Assembly: GCA_031366005.1 (NCBI GenBank)
Contig: JANLZB010000004.1
Location: 1-7,868 of the forward strand
Source: JANLUX01 sp031366005
Lineage (GTDB): Bacteria > Bacteroidota > Bacteroidia > AKYH767-A > OLB10
Direction: 5' to 3'
Length of the DNA: 7,868 bases
Part shown: positions 1 through 5,690 of the stretch, piece after piece
How the letters are laid out: every line of letters begins with the position of its first letter
Numbering within the stretch: the first letter of the stretch is position 1
Position numbers and translations under genes: made by a program
The notes under the pieces: model-generated
The model's database searches: none
Seen by the model: the letters and a program-made list of their open reading frames with translations, nothing else
What the model was told of the DNA's origin: nothing

Positions 1-1
1 A

Positions 2-625
2 ACTGACGGTTGCGATCCTGTGACTGGAGTCTATCATAATCTTGTAAATACAGATGACAACGATGTATGTACAACAGATGGTTGTGATCCTTCAACGGGG
101 GTATTCCACAACTCTGTAAATACGAATGATAACAATGCATGCACCACTGACGGTTGTGATCCTGTAACAGGAGTATTCCACAATTCTGTAAATACTAATG
201 ATAACAATGCGTGTACAACAGATGGATGCGATCCATCTACAGGAGTATTCCACAATCCTGTAAATACAAATGATAACAATCAGTGTACAACTGATGGTTG
301 TGATCTTGTAACCGGAGTATTCCACAATCCGGTAAATACAAATGATAACAACGCTTGTACTACCGATGGTTGTAATCCTACAACCGGAGTATTCCACAAT
401 CCGGTAAATACAAATGATAACAATGCTTGTACAACAGATGGTTGTGATCCTTCAACTGGAGTATTCCATAATCCGGTAAATACAAATGATAACAATGCTT
501 GTACAACAGACGCATGTGATCCTTCAACAGGAGCGGTTACGCATTCACCAGTTAATGTAAATGATAACAATCCATGTACTGCAGATGTTTGTGATCCTTC
601 AACAGGAGCAATCACTCATACTGAT
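2..625 (+). repeat. In-frame 72-bp tandem repeat (24-residue Cys-rich units)
   Basis: Seen directly: units begin at 44, 116, 188, 260, 332, 404, 476 and 551, and a partial unit runs off the left edge (2-43). The first six full units are exactly 72 bp and the last two are 75 bp and more diverged. Each unit has an N-D-N-N loop, two cysteines five residues apart (CTTDGC in most), then D-P, T-G-V and H-N. The spacing and the CTxDxCD core resemble the 24-residue Dictyostelium extracellular-matrix repeat (Pfam Dicty_CTDC), which also occurs in bacterial surface proteins; this match is from memory and was not searched. Units from 260 to 500 share long identical stretches, whereas earlier units differ at synonymous sites. 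The Asp/Asn-rich loop could bind calcium and the cysteines could pair; both ideas are inferred. Confidence 0.9.
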
Positions 626-2140
626 GTTACACCAAATGCGCCTACGGTAACAGTGACAAACAATTGTGGTAGTTCATCTTTATGTGCAAGCAATTATACT
701 GGATCATTATATTGGAGTAATGGAGCTACTACAGCATGCATTACAGTAACAAATGCTGCTACCTATACGGTTATACAATCAATAGGAGGTTGCATTAGTT
801 CGGCTGGCAGTGGAACATCAGCTCCGAAGGAAGCTCCCACAGTTAATACTTCAACAACTCCTTCAGGTTGTATAGGAAATACAGGTACAGCGACAGCTAA
901 TGCGACAGGTGGAACAGGTACGTATACTTACTTGTGGAATACAGGAATGACTACGCAATCAATAACAAATCTTACAACCGGAACATATACAGTAACTGTT
1001 ACATCAGGTGGATGTGTTACATCTAAACCTGCAGTTGTAGGATCATCAGGATCAGTTCCTGCTACTCCCGGAACAATTGCTGGAAATATCTGGGTTTGTA
1101 AAGGTCAGTCAGGTGTAACTTATAGTATTGCACCGGTACCAGGAGCAACATCATATACCTGGACTGTGCCATCAGGAGGATCAACCGGAGCAACAATTAC
1201 TTCGGGACAGGGTACAACATCTATTACAGTAAGTTTTGGATATAATTATATAAGTGGGGCCATCTGTGTTACAGCTAATAACGCTTGCGGTTCAAGCGGA
1301 AATAATTGCAAACCAGCTAATGTGCCTCCAAGCAAACCGCTGACTCCCGGGATAATTACAGGACCCAGTTCAATCTGCAAAGGAAGCACTGCAACCTATT
1401 CAATTGCTGCTGTTAATTACACAACCATATACACATGGACGGTTAGTGGTTCAGGATTATCTATTGTCAGTGGGCAAGGAACCACGTCCATTACAATAAG
1501 TACTACAACAAGCTTTAATTCTGGATCTGTCATGATTAGCGCTTCAAATTGCAAAGGAACTTCTAAGAGTAAATCCAAGGGTGTGAAAGGCGTGAGTATT
1601 CCAGCTCAACCTTGTTCTATCAATGGCAGCAGCACAGCATGCAAGGGTTTTAATTTTATCTCGACTTATAACACATGTCTTGGTTCTGGAATTAATTACT
1701 GGACATGGACAATTACACCAGCTGGCAGTGCGATAATTTTCAATCAGGGTAGTAAAGACCTTTATGTAACCTGGTTGAGTACTGGTACAAAAACCATTTC
1801 CGTGACAGCAACCAATGCATGCGGAACTTCCATTGCAAGAACAAAAAGCGTAAGTGTTGTTAATTGCAGATTGGAAGATGCAGGATTTATTTCCTCAGTG
1901 GTTGTTTATCCGAATCCTGTTAAGGATCTCTTGAATGTAAATTTCAACAGTACAGAAATCCAACAGTATAATTTAAAACTGATGGATATGACGGGACGAG
2001 TGGTATATAATGATGTAAATACTGCTTCCGCTGGTGAGAATCATATAGAACTTAATGTCAATAATCTGGCGAAAGGTATTTACATGCTTCAATTCAAGAT
2101 GGGTGATGCTAATGAGCAACTAAGAATAGTGGTAGATTAA
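2..2140 (+). CDS. T9SS-secreted repeat/adhesin-like protein, 5' partial
   Basis: The reading frame is open from the first complete codon of the window and already lies inside a repeat unit, so the true start is to the left; the GTG at position 20 is an internal valine. Counting from that codon (residue 1), a cysteine-rich 24-residue repeat fills residues 1-202. A cysteine-containing Ig-like stretch follows (about 207-272), then a SprB-type repeat (about 280-333, with GG-Y-Y-LW, NLTTGTYTVTV and GGC). Three PKD-like modules start near residues 347, 440 and 528, each opening with a CKG motif and carrying W-T and GQGTTSI-type strands; the third is more diverged. The end, about 627-706, is a type A T9SS sorting domain with YPNP at 630-633, a central MDMTGR and GIYMLQF near the end. 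The family is known to cross the outer membrane through T9SS and be anchored or released at the cell surface. An adhesive or matrix role is inferred. A terminator follows directly. Confidence 0.9.
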   Translation, partial: TDGCDPVTGVYHNLVNTDDNDVCTTDGCDPSTGVFHNSVNTNDNNACTTDGCDPVTGVFHNSVNTNDNNACTTDGCDPSTGVFHNPVNTNDNNQCTTDGCDLVTGVFHNPVNTNDNNACTTDGCNPTTGVFHNPVNTNDNNACTTDGCDPSTGVFHNPVNTNDNNACTTDACDPSTGAVTHSPVNVNDNNPCTADVCDPSTGAITHTDVTPNAPTVTVTNNCGSSSLCASNYTGSLYWSNGATTACITVTNAATYTVIQSIGGCISSAGSGTSAPKEAPTVNTSTTPSGCIGNTGTATANATGGTGTYTYLWNTGMTTQSITNLTTGTYTVTVTSGGCVTSKPAVVGSSGSVPATPGTIAGNIWVCKGQSGVTYSIAPVPGATSYTWTVPSGGSTGATITSGQGTTSITVSFGYNYISGAICVTANNACGSSGNNCKPANVPPSKPLTPGIITGPSSICKGSTATYSIAAVNYTTIYTWTVSGSGLSIVSGQGTTSITISTTTSFNSGSVMISASNCKGTSKSKSKGVKGVSIPAQPCSINGSSTACKGFNFISTYNTCLGSGINYWTWTITPAGSAIIFNQGSKDLYVTWLSTGTKTISVTATNACGTSIARTKSVSVVNCRLEDAGFISSVVVYPNPVKDLLNVNFNSTEIQQYNLKLMDMTGRVVYNDVNTASAGENHIELNVNNLAKGIYMLQFKMGDANEQLRIVVD

Positions 2141-2170
2141 ATCTTCCGGAACGTAAATTATATTGATACC

Positions 2171-2209
2171 CAAGAGTCCCGGCCGAATGGTTGGGACTCT
2201 TGCGTTTTT
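2171..2209 (+). terminator. Rho-independent terminator after the T9SS protein gene
   Basis: A perfect 10-bp stem (CAAGAGTCCC at 2171-2180 with GGGACTCTTG at 2193-2202) has a 12-nt loop and is followed by CG and five T residues. It lies 30 bp after the stop codon at 2140 and is oriented to end the rightward transcript. Confidence 0.85.
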
Positions 2210-2210
2210 A

Positions 2211-2594
2211 TAATAAGTATATAAATGTTTTCTTTAATAGGTTGATGAAAATAATTTTAGAAGGAGGGAAGCATAAGAAATTTTTTTTCTGAAATCCAAC
2301 TAAGTAAATTGTGTTCTCTTTTTTCCTAATCATCAGATTGAAATGTAATTCACCTATGGTAATTTGTGTTAAGCAAAAGGATGATTGACCAAGCATTAAC
2401 CGGGTTATGCCAAATAAATTTAATAATGAATAAACGTGATATTAATTTAACTATCAAATAAAGTAATCAGCTATTCTTAAAGCATAGAATAATAATTAAT
2501 AAGAGTGCTTTGAATTAAAAAATATTAACAAGCAGGTTAGAAAAACCGCTCTGGAACAGGGTTTGTAAATAATATAAATAACTTATAAAATACC
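2211..2594. other. AT-rich intergenic stretch with no supported gene
   Basis: I see no convincing coding frame, RNA gene or long repeat here. A 62-codon frame on the minus strand (2208-2396) is low-complexity and rich in Phe, Lys, Ile and Leu, as expected by chance in AT-rich DNA. A weak 5-bp inverted repeat (AAACC and GGTTT, around 2543-2567) is too short to call. Any promoter for the possible small ORF at 2595 would lie here, but no TAnnTTTG match was found close to it. Confidence 0.5.
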
Positions 2595-2717
2595 ATGAAA
2601 GACATATTACCTGAGCAAATTGTTCTACATAGCAGCAACGTAACACGTGTAATTATTCCACTTACTATATTGATAACATGCCTCTACATCACGTTTTCAA
2701 ATGTGATGAATTTTTAA
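2595..2717 (+). CDS. Possible 40-residue single-span membrane peptide
   Basis: An ATG at 2595 opens 40 codons ending with TAA at 2715-2717. The product would have a short polar N-terminus (MKDILPEQ) and one hydrophobic segment from about residue 18 to 35 (RVIIPLTILITCLYITF), which looks like a single transmembrane helix. I do not recognise a family. Its last codons form a stem-loop (2687-2708) and its stop overlaps the stop codon of the convergent lipoprotein gene. No promoter or ribosome-binding site is clear. It could be a real small membrane protein, the stub of a truncated gene, or chance; chance is at least as likely. Confidence 0.22.
   Translation: MKDILPEQIVLHSSNVTRVIIPLTILITCLYITFSNVMNF
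2687..2715 (+). terminator. Possible terminator hairpin between convergent units
   Basis: CATCAC at 2687-2692 pairs with GTGATG at 2703-2708, and the stem continues inward through a G-T and two T-A pairs to a four-base loop. On the plus strand it is followed by AA and TTTTT (2711-2715), so it would terminate rightward transcription. On the minus strand it lies 5 bp after the stop of the lipoprotein gene but lacks a T-tract, so it might also cap that transcript. Confidence 0.4.
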
Positions 2718-3391
2718 TGGGACATTATCATTCTACATTGTAATGAACTGGGAATAGTATCATTCTTTACATCAAAAAGTAATTCAAGTCTGAATTTGGG
2801 ATTCAGAGTCAGATTTCCTGATACAATATTTAAAATAACTGTAGAATCTGAATCCAATAAACTTACGGGCGTTTGAAATGTGAGATTACCACCCGAATCA
2901 AATGTTCCATTTAAGACTGCCTGAGATCCCTTATTTGCAAAATTGCTTATTCCGAAATTTCCATTAATTACAGGGGAAGGAATGATTGTACTTTGATAAA
3001 AAACGTCTGAATCATTACCACATTTAAGTGTATCGTTATAGACTCCTTCCAGAAAGGTAATTGTATTTCGGATATTGATAATTCTATATGTTGTAAATAT
3101 ATTACCAGCATTATCCATTACTCTATAACTAACCTGATATGATTTGGCAGAATCATTTGTAATGATCGGATATTCGACCACTACTTTATTAGTTATATCA
3201 CCATCATTTTCATCTACTGCAGTATAACCAGGTTCTGTAAACGTACCTCCGATTGAATCCACATTGTATGGGTTAGTGCCCTTTAATAGTATAACCGGAT
3301 CAATAGTGTCATCTTCTGGTTTACAGGAATAAAACAATACTGATAGGCCAGTAGTAATAAAAAATAATCGAAATGTGATGTTTTTGAACAT
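2714..3391 (-). CDS. Surface lipoprotein, DUF5011-type Ig-like domain plus unknown C-terminal domain
   Basis: The 225-residue product starts with a lipoprotein signal: Lys-3, a hydrophobic core and the lipobox FYSC with the lipidated cysteine at residue 23, followed by a charged KPEDD tether. Residues about 31-109 match the Bacteroidota Ig-like surface domain (DUF5011) pattern: DPVI near the start, EPGYTAVDENDGDIT in the middle, and YRVMDNAGN before the last strand. Residues about 112-225 align by eye with the C-terminal half of the neighbouring lipoprotein (3501-4160), sharing G-Y at the start, an ISNF-G motif, G-N-L/I-T and a P-x-F strand near the end. The two genes are therefore paralogs. 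Function is unknown; attachment to the outer membrane is inferred from the lipobox. The ATG at 3391 is the only start giving a proper signal peptide. A promoter and the neighbour's terminator lie upstream, so it is probably transcribed alone. Confidence 0.85.
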   Translation of the reverse strand: MFKNITFRLFFITTGLSVLFYSCKPEDDTIDPVILLKGTNPYNVDSIGGTFTEPGYTAVDENDGDITNKVVVEYPIITNDSAKSYQVSYRVMDNAGNIFTTYRIINIRNTITFLEGVYNDTLKCGNDSDVFYQSTIIPSPVINGNFGISNFANKGSQAVLNGTFDSGGNLTFQTPVSLLDSDSTVILNIVSGNLTLNPKFRLELLFDVKNDTIPSSLQCRMIMSH

Positions 3392-3411
3392 TTATAGAAT
3401 AGCTTGTCTGG

Positions 3412-3419
3412 CAAAAATA
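3412..3419 (-). promoter_or_regulatory. Bacteroidota-type -7 promoter element (TATTTTTG)
   Basis: On the minus strand this reads TATTTTTG, a full match to the Bacteroidota TAnnTTTG consensus, 20 bp upstream of the ATG at 3391. No clear -33 TTG was found. The predicted 5' leader is short. It lies just downstream of the terminator at 3446-3475, which supports a separate transcription unit. Confidence 0.6.
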
Positions 3420-3445
3420 ATTGAATAAGATGAATAGGTATAAAT

Positions 3446-3475
3446 AAAAAAACCGGACGATGATTCATCCGGCTT
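3446..3475 (-). terminator. Rho-independent terminator of the lipoprotein gene at 3501-4160
   Basis: Read on the minus strand, AAGCCGGA pairs with TCCGGTTT (one G-T pair), and the stem extends inward through several more pairs of the TGAATCATCG interior. A run of seven T residues (plus-strand A at 3446-3452) follows. It lies about 25 bp past the stop codon at 3501. Confidence 0.85.
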
Positions 3476-3500
3476 TAGAATAAGAATTTATTTTTTACTA

Positions 3501-4160
3501 TTATTTAGTGTAAGTTGATGTACAAACATCAGACATTCCACTACCATCATTCCAACCGTATTTAATCTGGAACTTAACTGGGGATGTGGTTAACATTTTA
3601 CTAGTACTGTTAAATGCAGTTGTAATTGTTGCAGCACCACCTAAACTTTGACCAGTAGCTACTGTAATATTTCCATTTGATTCTAATTTACAGTTTACAC
3701 TTACTGCACTGCCGTTTGCACCAAAATTGCTAATGGAAAACATCTGCCCCGCACCTGCAGTTACAACTGTTGCATCAAAAGTTGATGAAGGTGTAGTAGC
3801 ACAGGAATCAAAAGCATTTATATATAATCCCGCTAAATCTACAACGTAAACAGTTCGTGTATCTGAAGCCGTATTTCCGGCAGCATCTTTAGTAGAGTAA
3901 GTAACCGTATAAGTTCCGGCAGTATTAATATTTGGATTGGTTGCACTCCAACTTGATGTGGTAACCACTGATCCATCTACATCATCTGTAGCAGTGGCTC
4001 CAGGGTCAGTTGTTGTGTTACCTTTAATTATGTACATCGGATCATCACCTGTTACATACACAACAGGAGCAGTGGCATCCGCTGAATCTTTTTTACATCC
4101 TGTAATCAATGCAGCGCCTAACAAAGCTACTGAGCTTAATAAAATGAGTGTTTTTTTCAT
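3501..4160 (-). CDS. Surface lipoprotein, DUF5011-type Ig-like domain plus unknown C-terminal domain (paralog)
   Basis: The 219-residue product has a clear lipoprotein signal: MKK, a hydrophobic core and the lipobox ITGC with cysteine at residue 22, followed by KKDSAD. Residues about 30-108 follow the DUF5011 Ig-like pattern, with APVVYVTG, DPGATATDDVDG, then GTYTVTYSTKDAAGN and TRTVYVVD as the last strand. Residues about 110-219 are the same C-terminal domain as in the gene at 2714-3391 (LYIN start, ISNFGANGSAV, NGNIT, QSLGG, SPVKFQIKYGW), with two cysteines (near the start and in the last ten residues) that could pair. The domain has the length and strand-like alternation of a small beta-rich fold; that is an inference. 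It has its own promoter and terminator and is divergent from the small-lipoprotein operon. Role unknown; a cell-surface location is likely. Confidence 0.88.
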   Translation of the reverse strand: MKKTLILLSSVALLGAALITGCKKDSADATAPVVYVTGDDPMYIIKGNTTTDPGATATDDVDGSVVTTSSWSATNPNINTAGTYTVTYSTKDAAGNTASDTRTVYVVDLAGLYINAFDSCATTPSSTFDATVVTAGAGQMFSISNFGANGSAVSVNCKLESNGNITVATGQSLGGAATITTAFNSTSKMLTTSPVKFQIKYGWNDGSGMSDVCTSTYTK

Positions 4161-4197
4161 GTTTGTTTTATTTTGTTTTTTTAAGTTATAATTCGTG

Positions 4198-4205
4198 CAA
4201 AAATA
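4198..4205 (-). promoter_or_regulatory. Bacteroidota-type -7 promoter element (TATTTTTG)
   Basis: On the minus strand this reads TATTTTTG followed by CACG, a full match to TAnnTTTG, 37 bp upstream of the ATG at 4160. It is one half of a divergent promoter pair in the 133-bp gap 4161-4293. Confidence 0.65.
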
Positions 4206-4252
4206 GAATTTTATTTTTTTTAACGATAACGAAATACATATTTAGCTTTTTA

Positions 4253-4260
4253 TACTTTTG
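4253..4260 (+). promoter_or_regulatory. Bacteroidota-type -7 promoter element (TACTTTTG)
   Basis: TACTTTTG matches TAnnTTTG exactly and lies 33 bp upstream of the ATG at 4294. It should drive the two-gene small-lipoprotein operon. No TTG stands at the expected -33 position. The -7 boxes of the divergent pair are about 47 bp apart, close enough for one regulator to affect both, though no operator is visible. Confidence 0.65.
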
Positions 4261-4293
4261 CGCCTCAACTAAAAACATTCAAAAAAGATACCA

Positions 4294-4632
4294 ATGAAAA
4301 AATCACTTCTATTATTAATGGCTGCTGGTGTTACTGCTTTTGTAGCATGCGGACCAAGCGCTGAGGAAAAAGCACGCATTGAACAAGCTCGCCAGGATTC
4401 AATTGAGCAAGTTCGGGTTCAGGATTCACTCAATGCTGCAGAAGCTGCGGCACATCAACAGGCAACTCAGGATTCAATTGTCAAAGCTGATTCACTGCGA
4501 ATGGTTGCGATGCAGGATTCAATGGCTAAGGTTAAAGCAAACATGAGTAAGCCTAAACCAAAACCCAAGCCTAAATCAGAAATTAAAACTGTAACACCAA
4601 AAGTTGGATATAAAAAGCCGGGTGCTAAATAA
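4294..4632 (+). CDS. Small coiled-coil lipoprotein with QDS repeats and Lys-Pro tail
   Basis: The 112-residue product has a lipoprotein signal (MKKS, hydrophobic core, lipobox FVAC with cysteine at residue 19). The mature protein starts CGPSAEEKARIE and continues as an Ala/Gln/Glu-rich helix with QDS at residues 34, 43, 59 and 74 and a related ADS at 65, consistent with a short coiled coil. A Lys-Pro alternation (KPKPKPKPK, residues 86-94) and a basic tail ending KKPGAK follow. Such Lys-Pro segments are typical of extended, periplasm-spanning or peptidoglycan-contacting linkers, but that role is inferred. No family is recognised. The next gene is a shorter paralog 24 bp downstream, so the two form an operon. 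The ATG at 4294 is fixed by the signal peptide and a matching promoter. Confidence 0.85.
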   Translation: MKKSLLLLMAAGVTAFVACGPSAEEKARIEQARQDSIEQVRVQDSLNAAEAAAHQQATQDSIVKADSLRMVAMQDSMAKVKANMSKPKPKPKPKSEIKTVTPKVGYKKPGAK

Positions 4633-4656
4633 TTTAAAAAATTCAATATAAACAAA

Positions 4657-4890
4657 ATGAAAAAAATATTATTGTTAGCAACTTTTGTAAGTATGGTTGT
4701 ACTTACATCATGTGGTCCATCGGCTGAAGAAAAAGCAAAAATAGAATTGGCACGCCAGGATTCAATTAAAGCAGCTGAAGATGCAATGAAAGCTGCTGAA
4801 GAGGCAGCTGCTGCAGCAGCATCAGCAGCTGCAACTGATACTACAAATATGATGTCAGACACATCAATGCATAATACTCCTGCTCATTAA
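4657..4890 (+). CDS. Small Ala-rich helical lipoprotein (paralog of the preceding gene)
   Basis: The 77-residue product begins MKKI with a hydrophobic core and lipobox LTSC (cysteine at residue 19). Its mature start, CGPSAEEKAKIELARQDSI, is nearly identical to that of the upstream gene, and the two genes share the 15-nt DNA string CGCCAGGATTCAATT (4390-4404 and 4753-4767), which points to a fairly recent duplication. After this it has one QDS motif, an almost pure Ala/Glu stretch (about residues 40-60) that would be helical, and a Thr/Met/Ser-rich tail ending in His. It lacks the Lys-Pro tail of its neighbour. No family or function is recognised; an envelope location is inferred from the lipobox. 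It is transcribed with the preceding gene and followed by a terminator. Confidence 0.82.
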   Translation: MKKILLLATFVSMVVLTSCGPSAEEKAKIELARQDSIKAAEDAMKAAEEAAAAAASAAATDTTNMMSDTSMHNTPAH

Positions 4891-4912
4891 AACTTAAAAT
4901 TTATTTATTGAT

Positions 4913-4946
4913 AAAAAGGCTGTCTCAGGATTGGGGCAGCTTTTTT
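4913..4946 (+). terminator. Rho-independent terminator of the small-lipoprotein operon
   Basis: GCTGTCTC (4919-4926) pairs with GGGGCAGC (4933-4940), including two G-T pairs, around a 6-nt loop. It is flanked by an A-tract and followed by six T residues (4941-4946). It lies about 25 bp past the stop codon at 4890. Confidence 0.85.
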
Positions 4947-5035
4947 ATGTGAAAAAACTAAGGAATTACATCATTTGATTTGGAAAAAAATATAACTCTT
5001 CGGTTATAAAAAAAGTGATTATTTCTAAAAATAAA

Positions 5036-5064
5036 AACTCCTTTAAAAAATCTTTAAAGGAGTT
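5036..5064 (-). terminator. Perfect 12-bp hairpin, terminator-like for leftward transcription
   Basis: AACTCCTTTAAA (5036-5047) and TTTAAAGGAGTT (5053-5064) form a perfect 12-bp stem with a 5-nt loop. On the minus strand it is followed by TTT and then ATTTTT, so it looks like a terminator for a transcript coming from the right. No gene on the minus strand to its right is supported, which leaves the transcript unexplained unless the island at 5065-5300 is itself transcribed. Confidence 0.55.
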
Positions 5065-5300
5065 AATTTACTCTGTACTCCCTGCGGGACTATTCTCGAA
5101 CCAAATGTACGAAGATTTAAAAAGATTGTGGGATTTAAAACCCATACTGGAGCAGGAACAAAGCAAATATACGCTGGAGGAGCAATTTTAACTCCTCCAT
5201 GCGGTTTCGGTGGGTTCCGCCTGATCGTCCGTGCCTCCACCCCAGCATAAACGGATTGTGGAAATTGCCTCAAATCGCAAGTGGGCATATTGAAATCCAA
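5065..5300. other. Structured GC-rich non-genic island (possible ncRNA or gene remnant)
   Basis: GC rises to 46 of 80 bases at 5171-5250, well above the AT-rich flanks. Several inverted repeats sit close together: a near-palindrome at 5129-5144 (TGGG-A-TTTAAA-A-CCCA), a perfect 8-bp stem TGGAGGAG/CTCCTCCA (5175-5182 and 5192-5199), and GCGG/CCGC (5201-5204 and 5217-5220). GCTGGAGG at 5173-5180 could alternatively pair with CCTCC...CCAGC at 5234-5246. All three plus-strand frames are open over 5053-5188, so an open frame means little here. The longest plausible one (GTG at 5015 to TAA at 5191, 58 codons) has a hydrophilic Lys/Glu/Leu-rich end but no recognisable domain. A leftward transcript ending at the hairpin 5036-5064 would fit a structured RNA; a decayed gene fragment is the alternative. 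Confidence 0.4.
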
Positions 5301-5399
5301 TTTTCAAGAAGTAAAACTCCAACTGAAAAACATCACCTACAAAAAATTAGAGCCTTTCATGAAATTGGATTTTTTAAAATGGAAATGAACAGAAAATAC

Positions 5400-5589
5400 C
5401 ATTGACATCTTAGGTGCTTTTTTTTCGGAGTGTGCGGTAAAAACACCGAAGGGGAAAAAGGAAACGGAATAAGTCCCGAAGGGTGAAAGCAAATACTTAT
5501 ATAAACATATAAAAACATTTTCTTTCATTATGCCGTAGTCTTTTTGTTTTTACCGCACCGACAACACCTTTGCACCTAAGAGGTGAATG
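5400..5589. repeat. 190-bp imperfect inverted-repeat element (MITE-like or REP-pair-like)
   Basis: The arms are 5400-5445 and 5545-5589. The outer 18 bases match the other arm's reverse complement at 16 of 18 positions (CATTGACATCTTAGGTGC against CATTCACCTCTTAGGTGC). The inner 14 bases (GTGCGGTAAAAACA, 5432-5445) match 5545-5558 perfectly. The 13-14 bases between these blocks differ. The tip of each arm can fold into a small hairpin: CACCT-AAG-AGGTG at 5573-5585, and CATC-TTA-GGTG at 5406-5416 with a G-T pair. The 99-bp centre holds no gene. No target-site duplication is obvious. It could be a non-autonomous transposable element, a pair of palindromic repeats, or a prophage end structure. Confidence 0.6.
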
Positions 5590-5690
5590 ATTTAATTGCA
5601 AAAGGAAATATTTTTTTTAACTAACCTAACCTATTTGCTTTTTTTTATTTGAAGGGGCTACATCATTAAAAAAGATTACTATTTATTGGT

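Noticed and set aside
20..22. GTG as the start of the large T9SS protein
   Set aside because: The frame is open upstream to the window edge and the codon is an ordinary valine position of the repeat, so the gene is 5' truncated.
34..615. Three minus-strand open frames of 81-111 codons opposite the repeat array
   Set aside because: They are mirror frames of the 72-bp repeat; the periodic stop-free pattern comes from the coding strand, and the products have no recognisable features.
2..625. Tandem array as a CRISPR or a diversity-generating element
   Set aside because: Units are contiguous, in frame and code for a conserved protein repeat; there are no spacers, cas genes or reverse transcriptase in the window.
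2208..2396. 62-codon minus-strand frame
   Set aside because: Low-complexity Phe/Ile/Lys/Leu composition in AT-rich DNA, overlaps the terminator region, with no promoter or family resemblance.
3937..4191. 84-codon plus-strand frame over the start of the lipoprotein gene
   Set aside because: It is antisense to a well-supported lipoprotein gene and runs into its promoter region.
4467..4862. 131-codon minus-strand frame across the two small lipoproteins
   Set aside because: Its Ala/Ser/Ile-rich sequence is the reverse of the QDS and Ala/Glu repeats; the plus-strand genes have signal peptides, a promoter and a terminator.
5074..5103. Resemblance of the reverse strand (GGTTCGAGAATAG) to a tRNA T-arm, suggesting a tRNA attachment site
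   Set aside because: No acceptor stem, anticodon arm or cloverleaf can be built around it, and no matching second copy exists in the window.
5043..5300. 85-codon minus-strand frame over the GC-rich island, and the 68-codon plus-strand frame at 5199-5405
   Set aside because: Several frames are open at once over this segment, the Pro/Arg/Cys-rich products look like translated structure-forming DNA, and the minus frame runs through the hairpin terminator.
5418..5425. Run of eight T residues after TTAGGTGC as a terminator
   Set aside because: The only stem before it is four base pairs with a G-T pair, and it is better explained as part of the inverted-repeat arm.
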